From NCBI GenBank assembly GCA_937920085.1, contig CALETE010000069.1, positions 1 through 39,084 of the forward strand: 39,084 nucleotides of DNA, written 5' to 3'. The position numbers and the translations under genes were made by a program. The stretch is from an uncultured Alphaproteobacteria bacterium. Its GTDB lineage: Bacteria > Pseudomonadota > Alphaproteobacteria > Caulobacterales > Caulobacteraceae. Positions 1 to 8,394 of the stretch are shown here, piece by piece (within the stretch, counting starts at the first letter, position 1; every line of letters starts with the position of its first letter). A model generated the notes under the pieces. That model was not told where the DNA came from and did not search any database. It worked only from the letters and a program-made list of their open reading frames with translations.

Positions 1-474
1 CGCCTTGCGGAAAAACGCGACAGCCTGCCCGCGCAAGGGCGCGTTCCGGTCTTTCTTAAGGTTGCTCCAGATCTGGAGAGCGATGAAATCGAGGCCATTG
101 TTGAGGTTTCGATCGCCCATGGTTTGGCCGGATTGATCGTGTCGAACACCACCCTGTCGCGGCCAGCCCTGCGCTCGGCCTTCTCCGGCGAGAGCGGTGG
201 TCTGTCTGGGGCGCCGCTGACCGATCTGGCCCAAGCCAAGCTCAAGGACTTCTACGCCGCCGCGGCTGGCCGGTTGGTCTTGATCGGTGTGGGCGGCATA
301 GGATCAGGGGCTCAGGCCTATGCCCGAATCCGCGCCGGGGCCAGTGCTGTTCAGCTCTATTCCGCACTGGTTTTCCAAGGGCCTGGGCTGGTGACCAAGA
401 TCGCCAGAGACCTGGCCGCGCGCTTGAAAGCTGACGGTTTCACCCATGTCGCCCAAGCTGTTGGCACAATCTAG
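1..474 (+). CDS. pyrD: Dihydroorotate dehydrogenase (quinone), C-terminal part
   Basis: The frame is open from base 1 to the TAG at 472-474, so this is the 3' end of a gene that starts left of the window. The visible 157 residues show the C-terminal half of a class 2 dihydroorotate dehydrogenase: VFLKVAPDL near the start (the FMN-contacting lysine region), then IVSNTT, then the phosphate-binding stretches GVGGIGSG and AVQLYSALVFQGPGL. Class 2 enzymes oxidise dihydroorotate to orotate at the inner membrane and pass electrons to quinone, the fourth step of pyrimidine synthesis. A TTG at 124 could be read as a start but lies inside the domain and is not one. The next gene begins about 65 bases downstream on the same strand. 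Confidence 0.93.
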   Translation, partial: RLAEKRDSLPAQGRVPVFLKVAPDLESDEIEAIVEVSIAHGLAGLIVSNTTLSRPALRSAFSGESGGLSGAPLTDLAQAKLKDFYAAAAGRLVLIGVGGIGSGAQAYARIRAGASAVQLYSALVFQGPGLVTKIARDLAARLKADGFTHVAQAVGTI

Positions 475-539
475 GCCAATGGCGACATCCCGAGTGCTTG
501 GCGTTGCCCATGGGGTTCCGATGGCTTACGGGAAAGGCC

Positions 540-2021
540 ATGGCTGACCCCGCCAAGTCTGTCGGGACGCAGTGGACGTCCGGACGCCGATTCTTCTGGC
601 CCGGCGGGCTTTCCGCACGCCTACTGATTCTCACAGCCCTCTTCATCATCCTGGCTGGTGCCATGATCCTGCCGCCAGCCTTGGCGGCACGGGAAGAGCA
701 ATGGCTGCTGGACCGGGTCCGGGCGGCGGAATTGGCCTCTCTGGCGACAGAAGTGGCCCCAGATCGGGTCGTCACCGAGCAGCTTTCCACCCAGCTCTTG
801 GTGGGGGCTGGGGTTGAAACAGTGGCCATCCAGTCCGACGGCATGCGCCGCCTGGTCTTGCAGGGCCCCAAGCGCGCCGAAGCGCCCTACCTTGTCGATT
901 TGCGCCATCAGGCCCCTGTGTCCTGGCTAATGGCACCTTTTCAGACCCTGACGGGCGGCCCAGGACGCACAGTGCGCGTGATCGCCGAACCGCGATTTCG
1001 TCAAGCAGACTTTATTGAAGTGGTCGCCCCAGATGCGGACCTACGCAAGGAGCTCTTGCGAAACCTCTGGAGCCTGGTCCTGACCACAGCGGCCGTGGCC
1101 AGCCTTGCCGGCCTGCTGGTGTTTCTGGCTTTGAACTATTTCCTGGTTCGACCCATGCAGCGCATCACCATCGCCATGGAGCGGTTTCGCGCCGACCCTG
1201 ACGACCCCGCCGCCCATATCGAGCCCTCCGGCCGCCGGGACGAAGTGGGGCGAGCTGAGGTGGAACTGGATCTGATGCAGGTGGATTTGCGCACGGCCCT
1301 CAGCTCTCGGGCCCGGCTGGCGGCCTTGGGAGAGGCGGTGGCTAAGATCAATCATGACCTGCGTAATATGCTGACCAGCGCCCAGCTGGCCTCAGAACGC
1401 TTGGCGGCGGTCCGCGATCCCACAGTGGCGCAGGCCATGCCACGGCTAGAGCGGGCCCTGAACCGGGCGGTCAAGCTGGCCACCGATGTTCTGACCTATG
1501 GCAAGACTCAGGAGGCCGCCCCTGATGCCCGTCCGACACCCTTGCTCTTGGCCCTTGAGTCTGCGGCGGAAGAGGCCCGTCTGGGTGGGTCCGTCAAGCT
1601 GAGGGCTGAGGTCGATGCCTTCACTCAGGTCGTGGCCGATCCCGACCAATTGCACCGAATTCTCTCAAACCTCATGCGCAATGCCCGTCAGGCTTTTGAG
1701 CAACACGTGCCAGGTGCCCAGGGCGAGGTGCGGGTGTCTCTTGCCCAGGATCAGAGCCAATCCATCCTGACAATCTCAGACAATGGACCCGGTATACCAG
1801 AGCGGGCCCAGGAGCGTCTGTTCCAGCCCTTCGCCGGCTCAAGCCGTCCGGGCGGCGCGGGCCTTGGTTTGGCCATTGCCCGGGAGTTGGCCCAGGGTCA
1901 CGGCGGTGATCTGATCCTGGCGACCACCGGCCCCGAGGGGACCACCTTCGAACTCCGCCTTCCCGGCATTGCGCCGCCCCTGGACAAGCCCAAGCGACGG
2001 CGCGCGAAGTCGTCTGTTTAG
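540..2021 (+). CDS. Membrane-bound sensor histidine kinase (HAMP, HisKA, HATPase)
   Basis: A 493-residue two-component sensor. A first membrane segment (LILTALFIILAGAMILPP) lies about 20 residues from the start, followed by a periplasmic domain of about 130 residues and a second membrane segment (SLVLTTAAVASLAGLLVFLA), then a HAMP linker. The phospho-acceptor box contains NHDLRN with His272. The ATPase domain shows NLMRNARQAF (N box), DNGPGIP at about 414 (G1) and GGAGLGLAIARE (G2). No receiver domain and no adjacent response regulator gene are present, so partner and signal are unknown. The start is uncertain: ATG 540 is preceded by a GGGAAAGG stretch very close to it, and ATG 510 in the same frame is an alternative. 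The stop overlaps the stop of the convergent gene by 3 bases. Confidence 0.85.
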   Translation: MADPAKSVGTQWTSGRRFFWPGGLSARLLILTALFIILAGAMILPPALAAREEQWLLDRVRAAELASLATEVAPDRVVTEQLSTQLLVGAGVETVAIQSDGMRRLVLQGPKRAEAPYLVDLRHQAPVSWLMAPFQTLTGGPGRTVRVIAEPRFRQADFIEVVAPDADLRKELLRNLWSLVLTTAAVASLAGLLVFLALNYFLVRPMQRITIAMERFRADPDDPAAHIEPSGRRDEVGRAEVELDLMQVDLRTALSSRARLAALGEAVAKINHDLRNMLTSAQLASERLAAVRDPTVAQAMPRLERALNRAVKLATDVLTYGKTQEAAPDARPTPLLLALESAAEEARLGGSVKLRAEVDAFTQVVADPDQLHRILSNLMRNARQAFEQHVPGAQGEVRVSLAQDQSQSILTISDNGPGIPERAQERLFQPFAGSSRPGGAGLGLAIARELAQGHGGDLILATTGPEGTTFELRLPGIAPPLDKPKRRRAKSSV

Positions 2022-3790
2022 GGGGCTTTGGCCACGCCTTCCCGGCGGGGGTCAGCGGCACCTGTCAATCCCTGGGGCGTCATCAGAACCCCATGAAGAC
2101 CTGATCCTTCAGCTCCGCCCCCGGCACCTAGCTTGACGCCCTTGGCCGCCAGACCCTCGACGACGCCAGCCGCATAGAGATCAGGTTCGGACCAATAGGG
2201 CTCGCCCCGGGCGATCAGGTTGGGAAGGGCCACGGCGTCCTTCATGGACAGCTTCCAGTCCAGGACCCCCACCAGGGCCTTCAGATTATAGGCCAGGATG
2301 GAATTGCCGCCCGGCGACCCGACAGCGGCGTAGAGCCTGCCCTGGCGATCTAGAACAATGGCTGGGGCCATGGATGAGCGGGGACGTTTACCCGGTGCCA
2401 CGGCATTGGCGGCGGCAACCCCGTCCTTTTCCGTCGGCGAGAAGGAAAAATCGGTGAGCTGGTTGTTCAGGAAGAAGCCGTCGACCATCCGGCCTGTGCC
2501 GAAAATGCTCTCCACCGTCGTGGTCATAGAAACCGTATTGCCCGCCGCATCGACGATGACGAAGTGGGTGGTGCCGCCCGGCTCCTTGGTATGGTCAGTC
2601 CCGCGAATGCCTGCACCCTTGGGATTGCCTGCCGCAGGTGGCGCGCCAGCATGGTCAGGATTGATCAGGGCGGCCCGGGCCTTGAGATATGCGGGGTCCA
2701 GCAGACCAGCCACGGGGACATCCACAAAGTCGGGGTCGCCGAAATACCGATCGCGATCGGCGTACATGAGGCGGCTGGCCTGGGAGAACAGATACCAGCC
2801 CTGGACCTTGTCAGGCCCGTACTTGGCAATGTCGGTGTTTTCCAGAAGCCCCAGGCCCTCCAGGACAGCCGGACCGCCTGAGGGAGCCGGCGGGGTGCAG
2901 ACCACGTAGATCCGATAGGGCCGGCACAGGGCCTCGGTCATCTTGGGCTTGTAGGCCTTAAGGTCCTCCAGGGTCATGGTTCCCGGCAGGGCCCCTTCGG
3001 TGGTGCGCTTAACAATATCCTGGGCGATGCTACCTTCCAGCAGGGCCTTGGGGCCTTCAGCGGCGATCTTTCGAACCGTGGCGGCATAGGCCGGATTCCG
3101 CAGCAGGTCACCGGCTTGGATTTTCTTGCCATCTGCCTTGGTGAAATAGGCAATGGCATCCGGCTGATTGGCCTGGGGGAAGGGGCTGGACGCCATCATG
3201 GCGAGGCGTGGGCTCACGATGAAGCCCTGATCTGCCATGCGCTCGGCATCCACGAACAGGGTCGACCAAGGCAGCTTGCCATAGAGACCCTGGGCCATAT
3301 GCAGCATGGCCACAGCGCCGGGGACCCCAGTCGCCCGGCCGCTGACCACAGCGGTAACGAAGGGCAGGGGCTTACCGTCTGGTCCCATGAACATGTCGGA
3401 ACTGGCTCCCATGGGGGCCTTTTCCCGACCATTGAAGGCCACCACCTTGTGGGTCTTGGCGTCGTAATAGGTCATGAATGACCCGCCACCGAGGCCCGAG
3501 CTCTGCGGCTCAACCAGACCCAGGGCTGCCTGCACGGCCACCGCAGCATCCACCGCCGACCCCCCGCGCCGCAGGACGTTGAGCCCGGCCTCAACCGCCA
3601 GGGGATTGGCTGCCGCCACCATGCCCTTACCGACCATCGGTGCCGCAGCTGCGGAGTGATGGGGCTTTGTCTTCGCTTCAGCCGGCGTATTTAGGGTGCC
3701 AAGGCACAGGGCGGCCAGGAGGGCCAGCTTCAAGGAACGGGATGTCGACACGGAAGACCACGCTGCAAATTGAAATTTCACGGCCACCAT
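2018..3790 (-). CDS. ggt: Gamma-glutamyltransferase / glutathione hydrolase precursor
   Basis: A 590-residue periplasmic Ntn hydrolase that cleaves gamma-glutamyl bonds such as that of glutathione, or transfers the glutamyl group to amino acids. An N-terminal signal sequence (KLALLAALCLG, cut near AEA-K) is visible. Family landmarks follow: GREKAP with Arg122 (substrate carboxylate binding), PPAPSGGP, and GGTTHFVIVD, where Thr407 by alignment with the E. coli enzyme is the autoprocessing site and N-terminal nucleophile of the small subunit. FGTGRMVDGFFLNNQLTDFS and VGSPGG (oxyanion region) complete the small subunit. Length is normal. It is divergent from the P1 peptidase, with only 49 bases between the two starts, so their promoters must overlap or both mRNAs have very short leaders. 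Confidence 0.93.
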   Translation of the reverse strand: MVAVKFQFAAWSSVSTSRSLKLALLAALCLGTLNTPAEAKTKPHHSAAAAPMVGKGMVAAANPLAVEAGLNVLRRGGSAVDAAVAVQAALGLVEPQSSGLGGGSFMTYYDAKTHKVVAFNGREKAPMGASSDMFMGPDGKPLPFVTAVVSGRATGVPGAVAMLHMAQGLYGKLPWSTLFVDAERMADQGFIVSPRLAMMASSPFPQANQPDAIAYFTKADGKKIQAGDLLRNPAYAATVRKIAAEGPKALLEGSIAQDIVKRTTEGALPGTMTLEDLKAYKPKMTEALCRPYRIYVVCTPPAPSGGPAVLEGLGLLENTDIAKYGPDKVQGWYLFSQASRLMYADRDRYFGDPDFVDVPVAGLLDPAYLKARAALINPDHAGAPPAAGNPKGAGIRGTDHTKEPGGTTHFVIVDAAGNTVSMTTTVESIFGTGRMVDGFFLNNQLTDFSFSPTEKDGVAAANAVAPGKRPRSSMAPAIVLDRQGRLYAAVGSPGGNSILAYNLKALVGVLDWKLSMKDAVALPNLIARGEPYWSEPDLYAAGVVEGLAAKGVKLGAGGGAEGSGLHGVLMTPQGLTGAADPRREGVAKAP

Positions 3791-3839
3791 AGCCTTACAT
3801 GCGTGGACAACAATCCTTCTGGCGTGTTCTTCCTGCCCT

Positions 3840-4880
3840 ATGAGCCAAACGCCTAAGACTTTACCTTCGGTGCCTTCTCAAGGGCCACGCAACAGCATTA
3901 CGGACGTTCCGGGTCTCAAGGTTGGGCAGGCCCAGGATGTGGCAGCTCGCACGGGCGTTACCGTCATCCTGCCCGATGACCGGGCCGTGGCAGCGGTGGA
4001 TGTGCGCGGCGGCGGGCCCGGCACCCGCGAAACCGATGCCCTGGCCCCTGAGAATCTGGTGGAGGCCATTGACGCCATCGTCCTGTCTGGGGGGTCAGTC
4101 TATGGCCTGGCGGCAGGGGATGGCGTGGTCAGCTGGCTAGGTGCCCAGGGCCGTGGCTATGGCCTGCTGGGACGGGCCGGAGTGCCCCTGTCTCCGGTAG
4201 TGCCAGGGGCGATTCTCTATGACCTGGCCAATGGCGGCGACAAGATCTGGGGGGAAGAGCCCCCCTATCGCCGGTTAGGCCGTGAGGCGGCCTTGGCCGC
4301 TGGCCTGGAGGTTGCCCAAGGAACGGTCGGCGCCGGCTATGGGGCCATGGCTGGCAGCCTGAAGGGCGGCACTGGAACCGCTTCGGTGGTCACGGTGGAT
4401 GGCATGACGGTCGGGGCCCTGGCCTGCGTCAATAGCTATGGGGCGGTGGTCGCCCCCGGCGGGCGCAGTTTCTGGGCCGCCCCCTATGAGATGGGTGATG
4501 AGTTCGGCGGCCTTGGTGCCGCAGGGCTAAAGGCCGCCCCCGACGACTGGGGTCTGGCCAAGGCTGATCCCGGCCAGAGGATGAACACCACCATTGCCTG
4601 CGTCGCCACCGATGTGGCCCTCACCCCGGCCCAGGCCAAGCGGCTGGCCATCATGGCCCAGGACGGTCTGGCCCGTGCCATCCGTCCCATCCATGCCCCG
4701 TTTGATGGTGATGTGGTCTTTGCCCTGTCCACTGGCCGCCAGCCCCTTAAGGGGGGCGACTTCACCGTGGCCCGCCTTGGGGCCCTGGCCGCCGACGTCC
4801 TAGCCAGGGCCGTCGCGCGGGGGGTCTATGAAGCTACCCCCTGGCCCACCACGACGGTCCAAACTTGGCGGGATTTGTAG
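3840..4880 (+). CDS. P1 (S58/DmpA-NylC) family aminopeptidase
   Basis: A 346-residue protein of the P1 family, which includes the aminopeptidase DmpA, beta-peptidyl aminopeptidases and the nylon oligomer hydrolase NylC. These are made as a proenzyme that cuts itself and uses the new N-terminal Ser or Thr as nucleophile. Visible landmarks are NSITDVPGLKVGQ at the start, VLSGGSVYGLAAGDGV, GAMAGSLKGGTGTAS and MNTTIACVATDVALT. By analogy with NylC (Asn/Thr cut) the processing site should be Asn249/Thr250. No signal peptide is seen, so it is probably cytoplasmic. There is no clear Shine-Dalgarno before ATG 3840. The substrate cannot be read from sequence; N-terminal amino acids, D-amino acid peptides or beta-peptides are all possible in the family. 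Confidence 0.88.
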   Translation: MSQTPKTLPSVPSQGPRNSITDVPGLKVGQAQDVAARTGVTVILPDDRAVAAVDVRGGGPGTRETDALAPENLVEAIDAIVLSGGSVYGLAAGDGVVSWLGAQGRGYGLLGRAGVPLSPVVPGAILYDLANGGDKIWGEEPPYRRLGREAALAAGLEVAQGTVGAGYGAMAGSLKGGTGTASVVTVDGMTVGALACVNSYGAVVAPGGRSFWAAPYEMGDEFGGLGAAGLKAAPDDWGLAKADPGQRMNTTIACVATDVALTPAQAKRLAIMAQDGLARAIRPIHAPFDGDVVFALSTGRQPLKGGDFTVARLGALAADVLARAVARGVYEATPWPTTTVQTWRDL

Positions 4881-4890
4881 ATCACAGGGC

Positions 4891-4919
4891 TTGCGCTTTG
4901 CCGCCGGCCCGACTAGGTT
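4891..4919 (+). promoter_or_regulatory. Candidate promoter of tRNA-Arg
   Basis: TTGCGC (4891-4896), a 17-base spacer and TAGGTT (4914-4919) lie 25 bases before the mature tRNA 5' end, leaving room for a short RNase P-cleaved leader. The -35 agrees with the alphaproteobacterial TTGACG consensus in most positions; the -10 is a poor match. Placement is the main support. Confidence 0.4.
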
Positions 4920-4944
4920 CCGCGCCCTTGCCGTAAGGCCATGC

Positions 4945-5021
4945 GCGCCCGTAGCTCAGCTGGATAGAGCATCAGACTACGAATCTGAGGGTCGGACGTT
5001 CGAATCGTTCCGGGCGCGCCA
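4945..5021 (+). tRNA. tRNA-Arg (anticodon ACG)
   Basis: A complete 77-base cloverleaf. The acceptor arms GCGCCCG (4945-4951) and CGGGCGC (5011-5017) pair fully, followed by discriminator G and an encoded CCA (5019-5021). The D arm holds AGCTCAGCTGGATAGAGC and the T loop GTTCGAATC. The anticodon stem TCAGA/TCTGA encloses loop CTACGAA, giving anticodon ACG at 4979-4981. This species reads CGN arginine codons after A34 is deaminated to inosine by TadA. Confidence 0.97.
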
Positions 5022-5128
5022 TTCTTCCCAAGAGCATCACCTAGATGTCCCGCCAGGGCCTGATGATTGGGGGGTTTTGGTGAACTGTTCCGGCACAAGT
5101 GTCACAAAGCCGCGCTAGGGGCTCTATC

Positions 5129-6646
5129 ATGCGTGTCACTCAATCTTCCCGCCTGCGCCCTTGGCTCTGCACGGCTGCGATCATCGGATTTGGCCTTGGT
5201 GCCCCGGCGATTGCCATCAGTCATCCTGGGCATGACCTCAAGATCGAGGCCCCGGTGGGTGCCCCCAAGCCAACAAAGCCAACCGCCCGCACCTGGCAGG
5301 CCGGTGACCACCATGTCCACAGTTGGTACAGCGTGTCCCTGAAGCCTTCTGGCACCCCATCTCAACCGCCCGAATTGGTCAAAGGTGGCGATGGCGTCAA
5401 CTCGATAGCGACCAATGCGGCCATGGCCGGAAAACATGGTCTCACCTGGATGGTCGCCACCGACCATGGTGGCCCGAACCACGCCATAATGAATCGCAAT
5501 CTCGCCTATCCAGAACTGGAAAGATCGCGGCTGAAGACGCCGGGGGTCCTGCAGTTTTGGGGGATGGAACTCGATACGCCAGCGGCGGAACACTCCAGTG
5601 TCATTGTTCCGCATTCGGCCACGGAGCGTGATGCCTTGTTCGGCATTGAGCACGGCTATAATCGCCGGGAACCCTGGCCAGAAGACCCGGCACGGGATCA
5701 GGAAGCCTTCATGATTGAGGCCTTGCGGCATATGAGCAGCCTGCCCAATCCGCCCATCGTCATCGCCAACCATCCTTCCCGTACAGCCACAGGTGTGGGC
5801 GAATATGGCCTGTTGAGCCCGCATGAGCTTCGGACCTGGAATAATTCCGCCCCGACCGTGGCGGTCGGCATGGAAGGCGCGCCCGGCCATCAGGCCGAGG
5901 GTCTTAAGCCTGACGGCTCACCAAACCTGGATCGGGCGCGCGGCGCCTATGGCAGGGCCCCGACCATGGGCGGCTTTGATCAGATGACGGCGCGTGTTGG
6001 CGGGTTCTGGGATTCCATGTTGGGGGAGGGGCGCCACTGGTGGATCACCTCAACCTCGGACTCCCATCGTCATTACACCACAGGCGGAAGCGATTTCTGG
6101 CCCGGTGAGTACTCAAAGACCTATGTAAAGGCGGCTCACACCTACGACGACATTATGGACGGCCTGCGCAATGGGCGGGTCTTTGTCACCCTGGGCGATC
6201 TGGTATCTGAGGTCGAGGTGACGGCAAGATCGGCCCATACCAAACAGGTGGCGGAGATCGGTGGCACCCTTCAGGTCGAGGCCGGAAGTGACGTGACAAT
6301 CATTGTTCGGGTGCGCGATCCCGCCGGTAAGAACTTTGGTGGACGCACGCCATCGGTGTCGCGTGTCGATCTGATCGAAGGTGAGCTCACAGGCCCCGCC
6401 GTCAGCGCCGACAATGACAAGAACCCGACGGCGCGGGTCATCCAGCGCTTCGATGCGACTCAATGGGCGAGGGAGGGAGAGCGGCTCTCCATGGTCTATG
6501 TGCTCAAAAATGTCCGCAAATCTGGCTACGTCCGGGTCCGGGGAACAAGCGGCACAGACCTCGAGCCACAGCCAGACGTGGCAGGAGAGGATCCCTGGTC
6601 AGACCTCTGGTTCTACGCCAATCCGATCTTCCTGAGCGTAAGATAG
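5129..6646 (+). CDS. Secreted PHP-type metal-dependent phosphoesterase-like protein
   Basis: A 505-residue exported protein. ATG 5129 is chosen because it gives a proper signal peptide (SRLRPWLCTAAIIGFGLGAPAIA) and is preceded by AGGGGC; an in-frame start 30 bases earlier would put extra residues before it. The mature part carries the metal-site pattern of PHP hydrolases: DHHVHSWYS (His62 and His64), VATDHGG (Asp112, His113), ANHPS, and STSDSHRH late in the domain. A beta-rich C-terminal part of about 120 residues follows. PHP domains hydrolyse phosphoester bonds using a multinuclear metal centre; the substrate here is unknown. It stands alone after tRNA-Arg and converges on the nitroreductase. 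Confidence 0.75.
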   Translation: MRVTQSSRLRPWLCTAAIIGFGLGAPAIAISHPGHDLKIEAPVGAPKPTKPTARTWQAGDHHVHSWYSVSLKPSGTPSQPPELVKGGDGVNSIATNAAMAGKHGLTWMVATDHGGPNHAIMNRNLAYPELERSRLKTPGVLQFWGMELDTPAAEHSSVIVPHSATERDALFGIEHGYNRREPWPEDPARDQEAFMIEALRHMSSLPNPPIVIANHPSRTATGVGEYGLLSPHELRTWNNSAPTVAVGMEGAPGHQAEGLKPDGSPNLDRARGAYGRAPTMGGFDQMTARVGGFWDSMLGEGRHWWITSTSDSHRHYTTGGSDFWPGEYSKTYVKAAHTYDDIMDGLRNGRVFVTLGDLVSEVEVTARSAHTKQVAEIGGTLQVEAGSDVTIIVRVRDPAGKNFGGRTPSVSRVDLIEGELTGPAVSADNDKNPTARVIQRFDATQWAREGERLSMVYVLKNVRKSGYVRVRGTSGTDLEPQPDVAGEDPWSDLWFYANPIFLSVR

Positions 6647-6719
6647 GGACGGATCGCTAAGAGCCAGTCTTGCCCTGGCAATAGCAGACCCTTCCGTACA
6701 CTCAGGAAGACAGGATTGA

Positions 6720-6740
6720 GGGCAGCCGGTGAGGCCGCCC
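6720..6740. terminator. Hairpin between convergent genes, possible terminator
   Basis: GGGCAGCC (6720-6727) pairs with GGCCGCCC (6733-6740), eight pairs with one G-U, around a five-base loop. It sits between the stops of the PHP protein and the nitroreductase. Neither side has a good T run, so intrinsic termination would be weak. Confidence 0.35.
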
Positions 6741-6745
6741 CTTGA

Positions 6746-7384
6746 TTAGACCTCAGTGACGAACTGATCGGTCGGACGGCGAACTTTTTCCAGGTTCACC
6801 AGCCAGTCGCCTTCGGGCTGGCGATAGCCCAGTGGGATGATCACCACGCTGCGCAGGCCGCGGTCCTTGAGGCCGAGGATCTCGTCCAGGGCATTTGAGT
6901 CGAAGCCTTCCATAGGGGTGGCATCCACCTCTTCGAAGGCCGCAGAAATCAGGGCGGCACCGACGCCGATATAGGCCTGACGGGCAGCATGCTGGTAGTT
7001 CGCCTCGGCGTCCCGCTGGGGATAGGTCGCCAGCAACATCTTGCGATAGTTTTCCCAGCCTTCGTTTTCGAAGCCCCGGATCTGATTGGTCAGATCAAAC
7101 ATGTGGTTGATGCGCTCAGGGGTGTAGTTGTCCCAGGCGGCGAAGACCAGCAGGTGGGAGCCGTCGGTAATCTGGGCCTGGTTCCAGGCCACGGGCAGGA
7201 TGCGAGCGCGGACCGCCGGGTCCTTGACCACGATGATTTCATAGGGCTGCAGGCCGCTGGAGGTGGGGGCCAGACGGGCAGCTTCGACAATCCGCTCGAC
7301 CTTTTCGGCCGGCACTGACTTGGCAGGGTCCATTTTCTTGGTGGCGTAGCGCCAGTTCAGCCGATCGATCAGGGGATGGGTCAT
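6746..7384 (-). CDS. Nitroreductase-family NAD(P)H-dependent oxidoreductase (NfsB-like)
   Basis: A 212-residue FMN-dependent oxidoreductase. Family features are RYATKKMDPAKSVP near the N-terminus (FMN phosphate contact), APTSSGLQPYEIIVV at about 35-50, and ALISAAFEEVDATPMEGFD followed by VVIIPLGYR, as in NfsB/YfkO-type enzymes that reduce nitro compounds and quinones. ATG 7384 begins the conserved MTHPLIDRLNWRYATKK and has GGAAG upstream; ATG 7402 would add six residues and has no good ribosome site. It is a single gene converging on the PHP gene, and its physiological substrate is not deducible. Confidence 0.88.
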   Translation of the reverse strand: MTHPLIDRLNWRYATKKMDPAKSVPAEKVERIVEAARLAPTSSGLQPYEIIVVKDPAVRARILPVAWNQAQITDGSHLLVFAAWDNYTPERINHMFDLTNQIRGFENEGWENYRKMLLATYPQRDAEANYQHAARQAYIGVGAALISAAFEEVDATPMEGFDSNALDEILGLKDRGLRSVVIIPLGYRQPEGDWLVNLEKVRRPTDQFVTEV

Positions 7385-7497
7385 GGGGGAGACTACTTCC
7401 ATTGGGGTTGGGGCGGCTTAGATGACCGCCAAGGTGCACATCTAGGATGATGTGGGTCATTTGATAGGGCGGTTTGCCCTGATAGGTAGAAATAAGC

Positions 7498-7516
7498 CCC
7501 CAGAAATTCTCTGGGG
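7498..7516 (-). terminator. Intrinsic terminator after the desaturase gene
   Basis: Read on the minus strand, CCCCAGA and TCTGGGG form a seven-pair stem with a five-base loop 15 bases past the desaturase stop, followed by GGCTTATTTC. A second short hairpin, AGGGC/GCCCT, lies at 7466-7480. Confidence 0.5.
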
Positions 7517-7530
7517 TGCCCTGCCTTCGT

Positions 7531-8394
7531 CTAAAGCCCGTCCAGCCGGCACCCCCGCGCCTCGAGCACCGGCTTCAGCGCCCAATAGGCGGCCGGGGTC
7601 CGCATCAAGGGGATGCGGGGATAGAGGTGATGGATGATGTGGAACTGCATGCCCATAGAGCCGATATTCCCCACCAGGCTGCGGAAGCTGCGGGTGTTAC
7701 GATAACGGCCGGTCTCGGTCCCCGGATGATGCGGGGCCCAGCTTAAGTAAAACTGGATGTAGGTCTGGGCTATATGCCGGGGCAGCCACCAGATCAGGGC
7801 CGCGACCACGGCGTGGCCGGTCCAGGCCAGGGCGATCAGGCCCGCCCTTTGGGCAGCCGGGGTGCCCAGGCGCTGCAGGGTCGCCCCGTAGGAAGCACTC
7901 GCCTTAGAGCCTGGCTGGCGGTTGCGGATGCTGTTGAGGATCGAATGCCAGGGCCCCTTAGCCTTGGTGCCGATGTCAGGGTCCAGCTCGGGATCATTGG
8001 TGTGCTTGTGGTGCTCAAGGTGGGTCAGGCGCGCCACGTCATAGGGCACAACTAGGGGGATGGTTGAGAGGTGGCCCACAAGCTCGTTCAGCCAGAATAG
8101 CTTGTCGCCTTCCTGTGCAATGATCCTATGCTGGGCTTCGTGGGACGGCAGATAGCTCAGCATGACGTTGAGCGTGGCGATGGGAAAGGCGATCCACAGG
8201 GGCAATATGCCCGACAGGGTCAGGGGCCACAGCGACAGCCAGACCGCCAGATTGCCCAGGCCCCAGCTGATAGAGCCCCAGGGCAGGCCGCCCATGAACC
8301 GGTCAGCAATCTGCTTTTCCAGGCGCATGAGATCTTGGCTGGACAGGCCCGATAGGTCCTCGGGCAGGGTCACGGACGACACATTCATATCCAT
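7531..8394 (-). CDS. Fatty acid desaturase / carotenoid hydroxylase-like membrane di-iron enzyme
   Basis: A 287-residue integral membrane enzyme with the three histidine clusters of the desaturase superfamily: SHEAQH, THLEHHKHT and QFHIIHHLYP, with hydrophobic segments between them (NLAVWLSLWPLTLSGILPLWIAF and others cut by polar turns). Such enzymes use di-iron and O2 to desaturate or hydroxylate lipids. The C-terminal context HHLYPRIPL recalls bacterial proteins annotated as beta-carotene hydroxylases, so a carotenoid substrate is possible but no other carotenoid genes are visible. ATG 8394 begins MDMNVSSVTLPED and overlaps the end of the 63-aa gene upstream (its TGA is at 8387-8385), which suggests translational coupling. 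Longer in-frame upstream sequence is only a shadow of that small gene. Confidence 0.85.
   Translation of the reverse strand: MDMNVSSVTLPEDLSGLSSQDLMRLEKQIADRFMGGLPWGSISWGLGNLAVWLSLWPLTLSGILPLWIAFPIATLNVMLSYLPSHEAQHRIIAQEGDKLFWLNELVGHLSTIPLVVPYDVARLTHLEHHKHTNDPELDPDIGTKAKGPWHSILNSIRNRQPGSKASASYGATLQRLGTPAAQRAGLIALAWTGHAVVAALIWWLPRHIAQTYIQFYLSWAPHHPGTETGRYRNTRSFRSLVGNIGSMGMQFHIIHHLYPRIPLMRTPAAYWALKPVLEARGCRLDGL

Noticed and set aside
5102..5890. 262-codon frame antisense to the PHP-like gene
   Set aside because: Shadow of the PHP gene; no ribosome site or recognisable domain.
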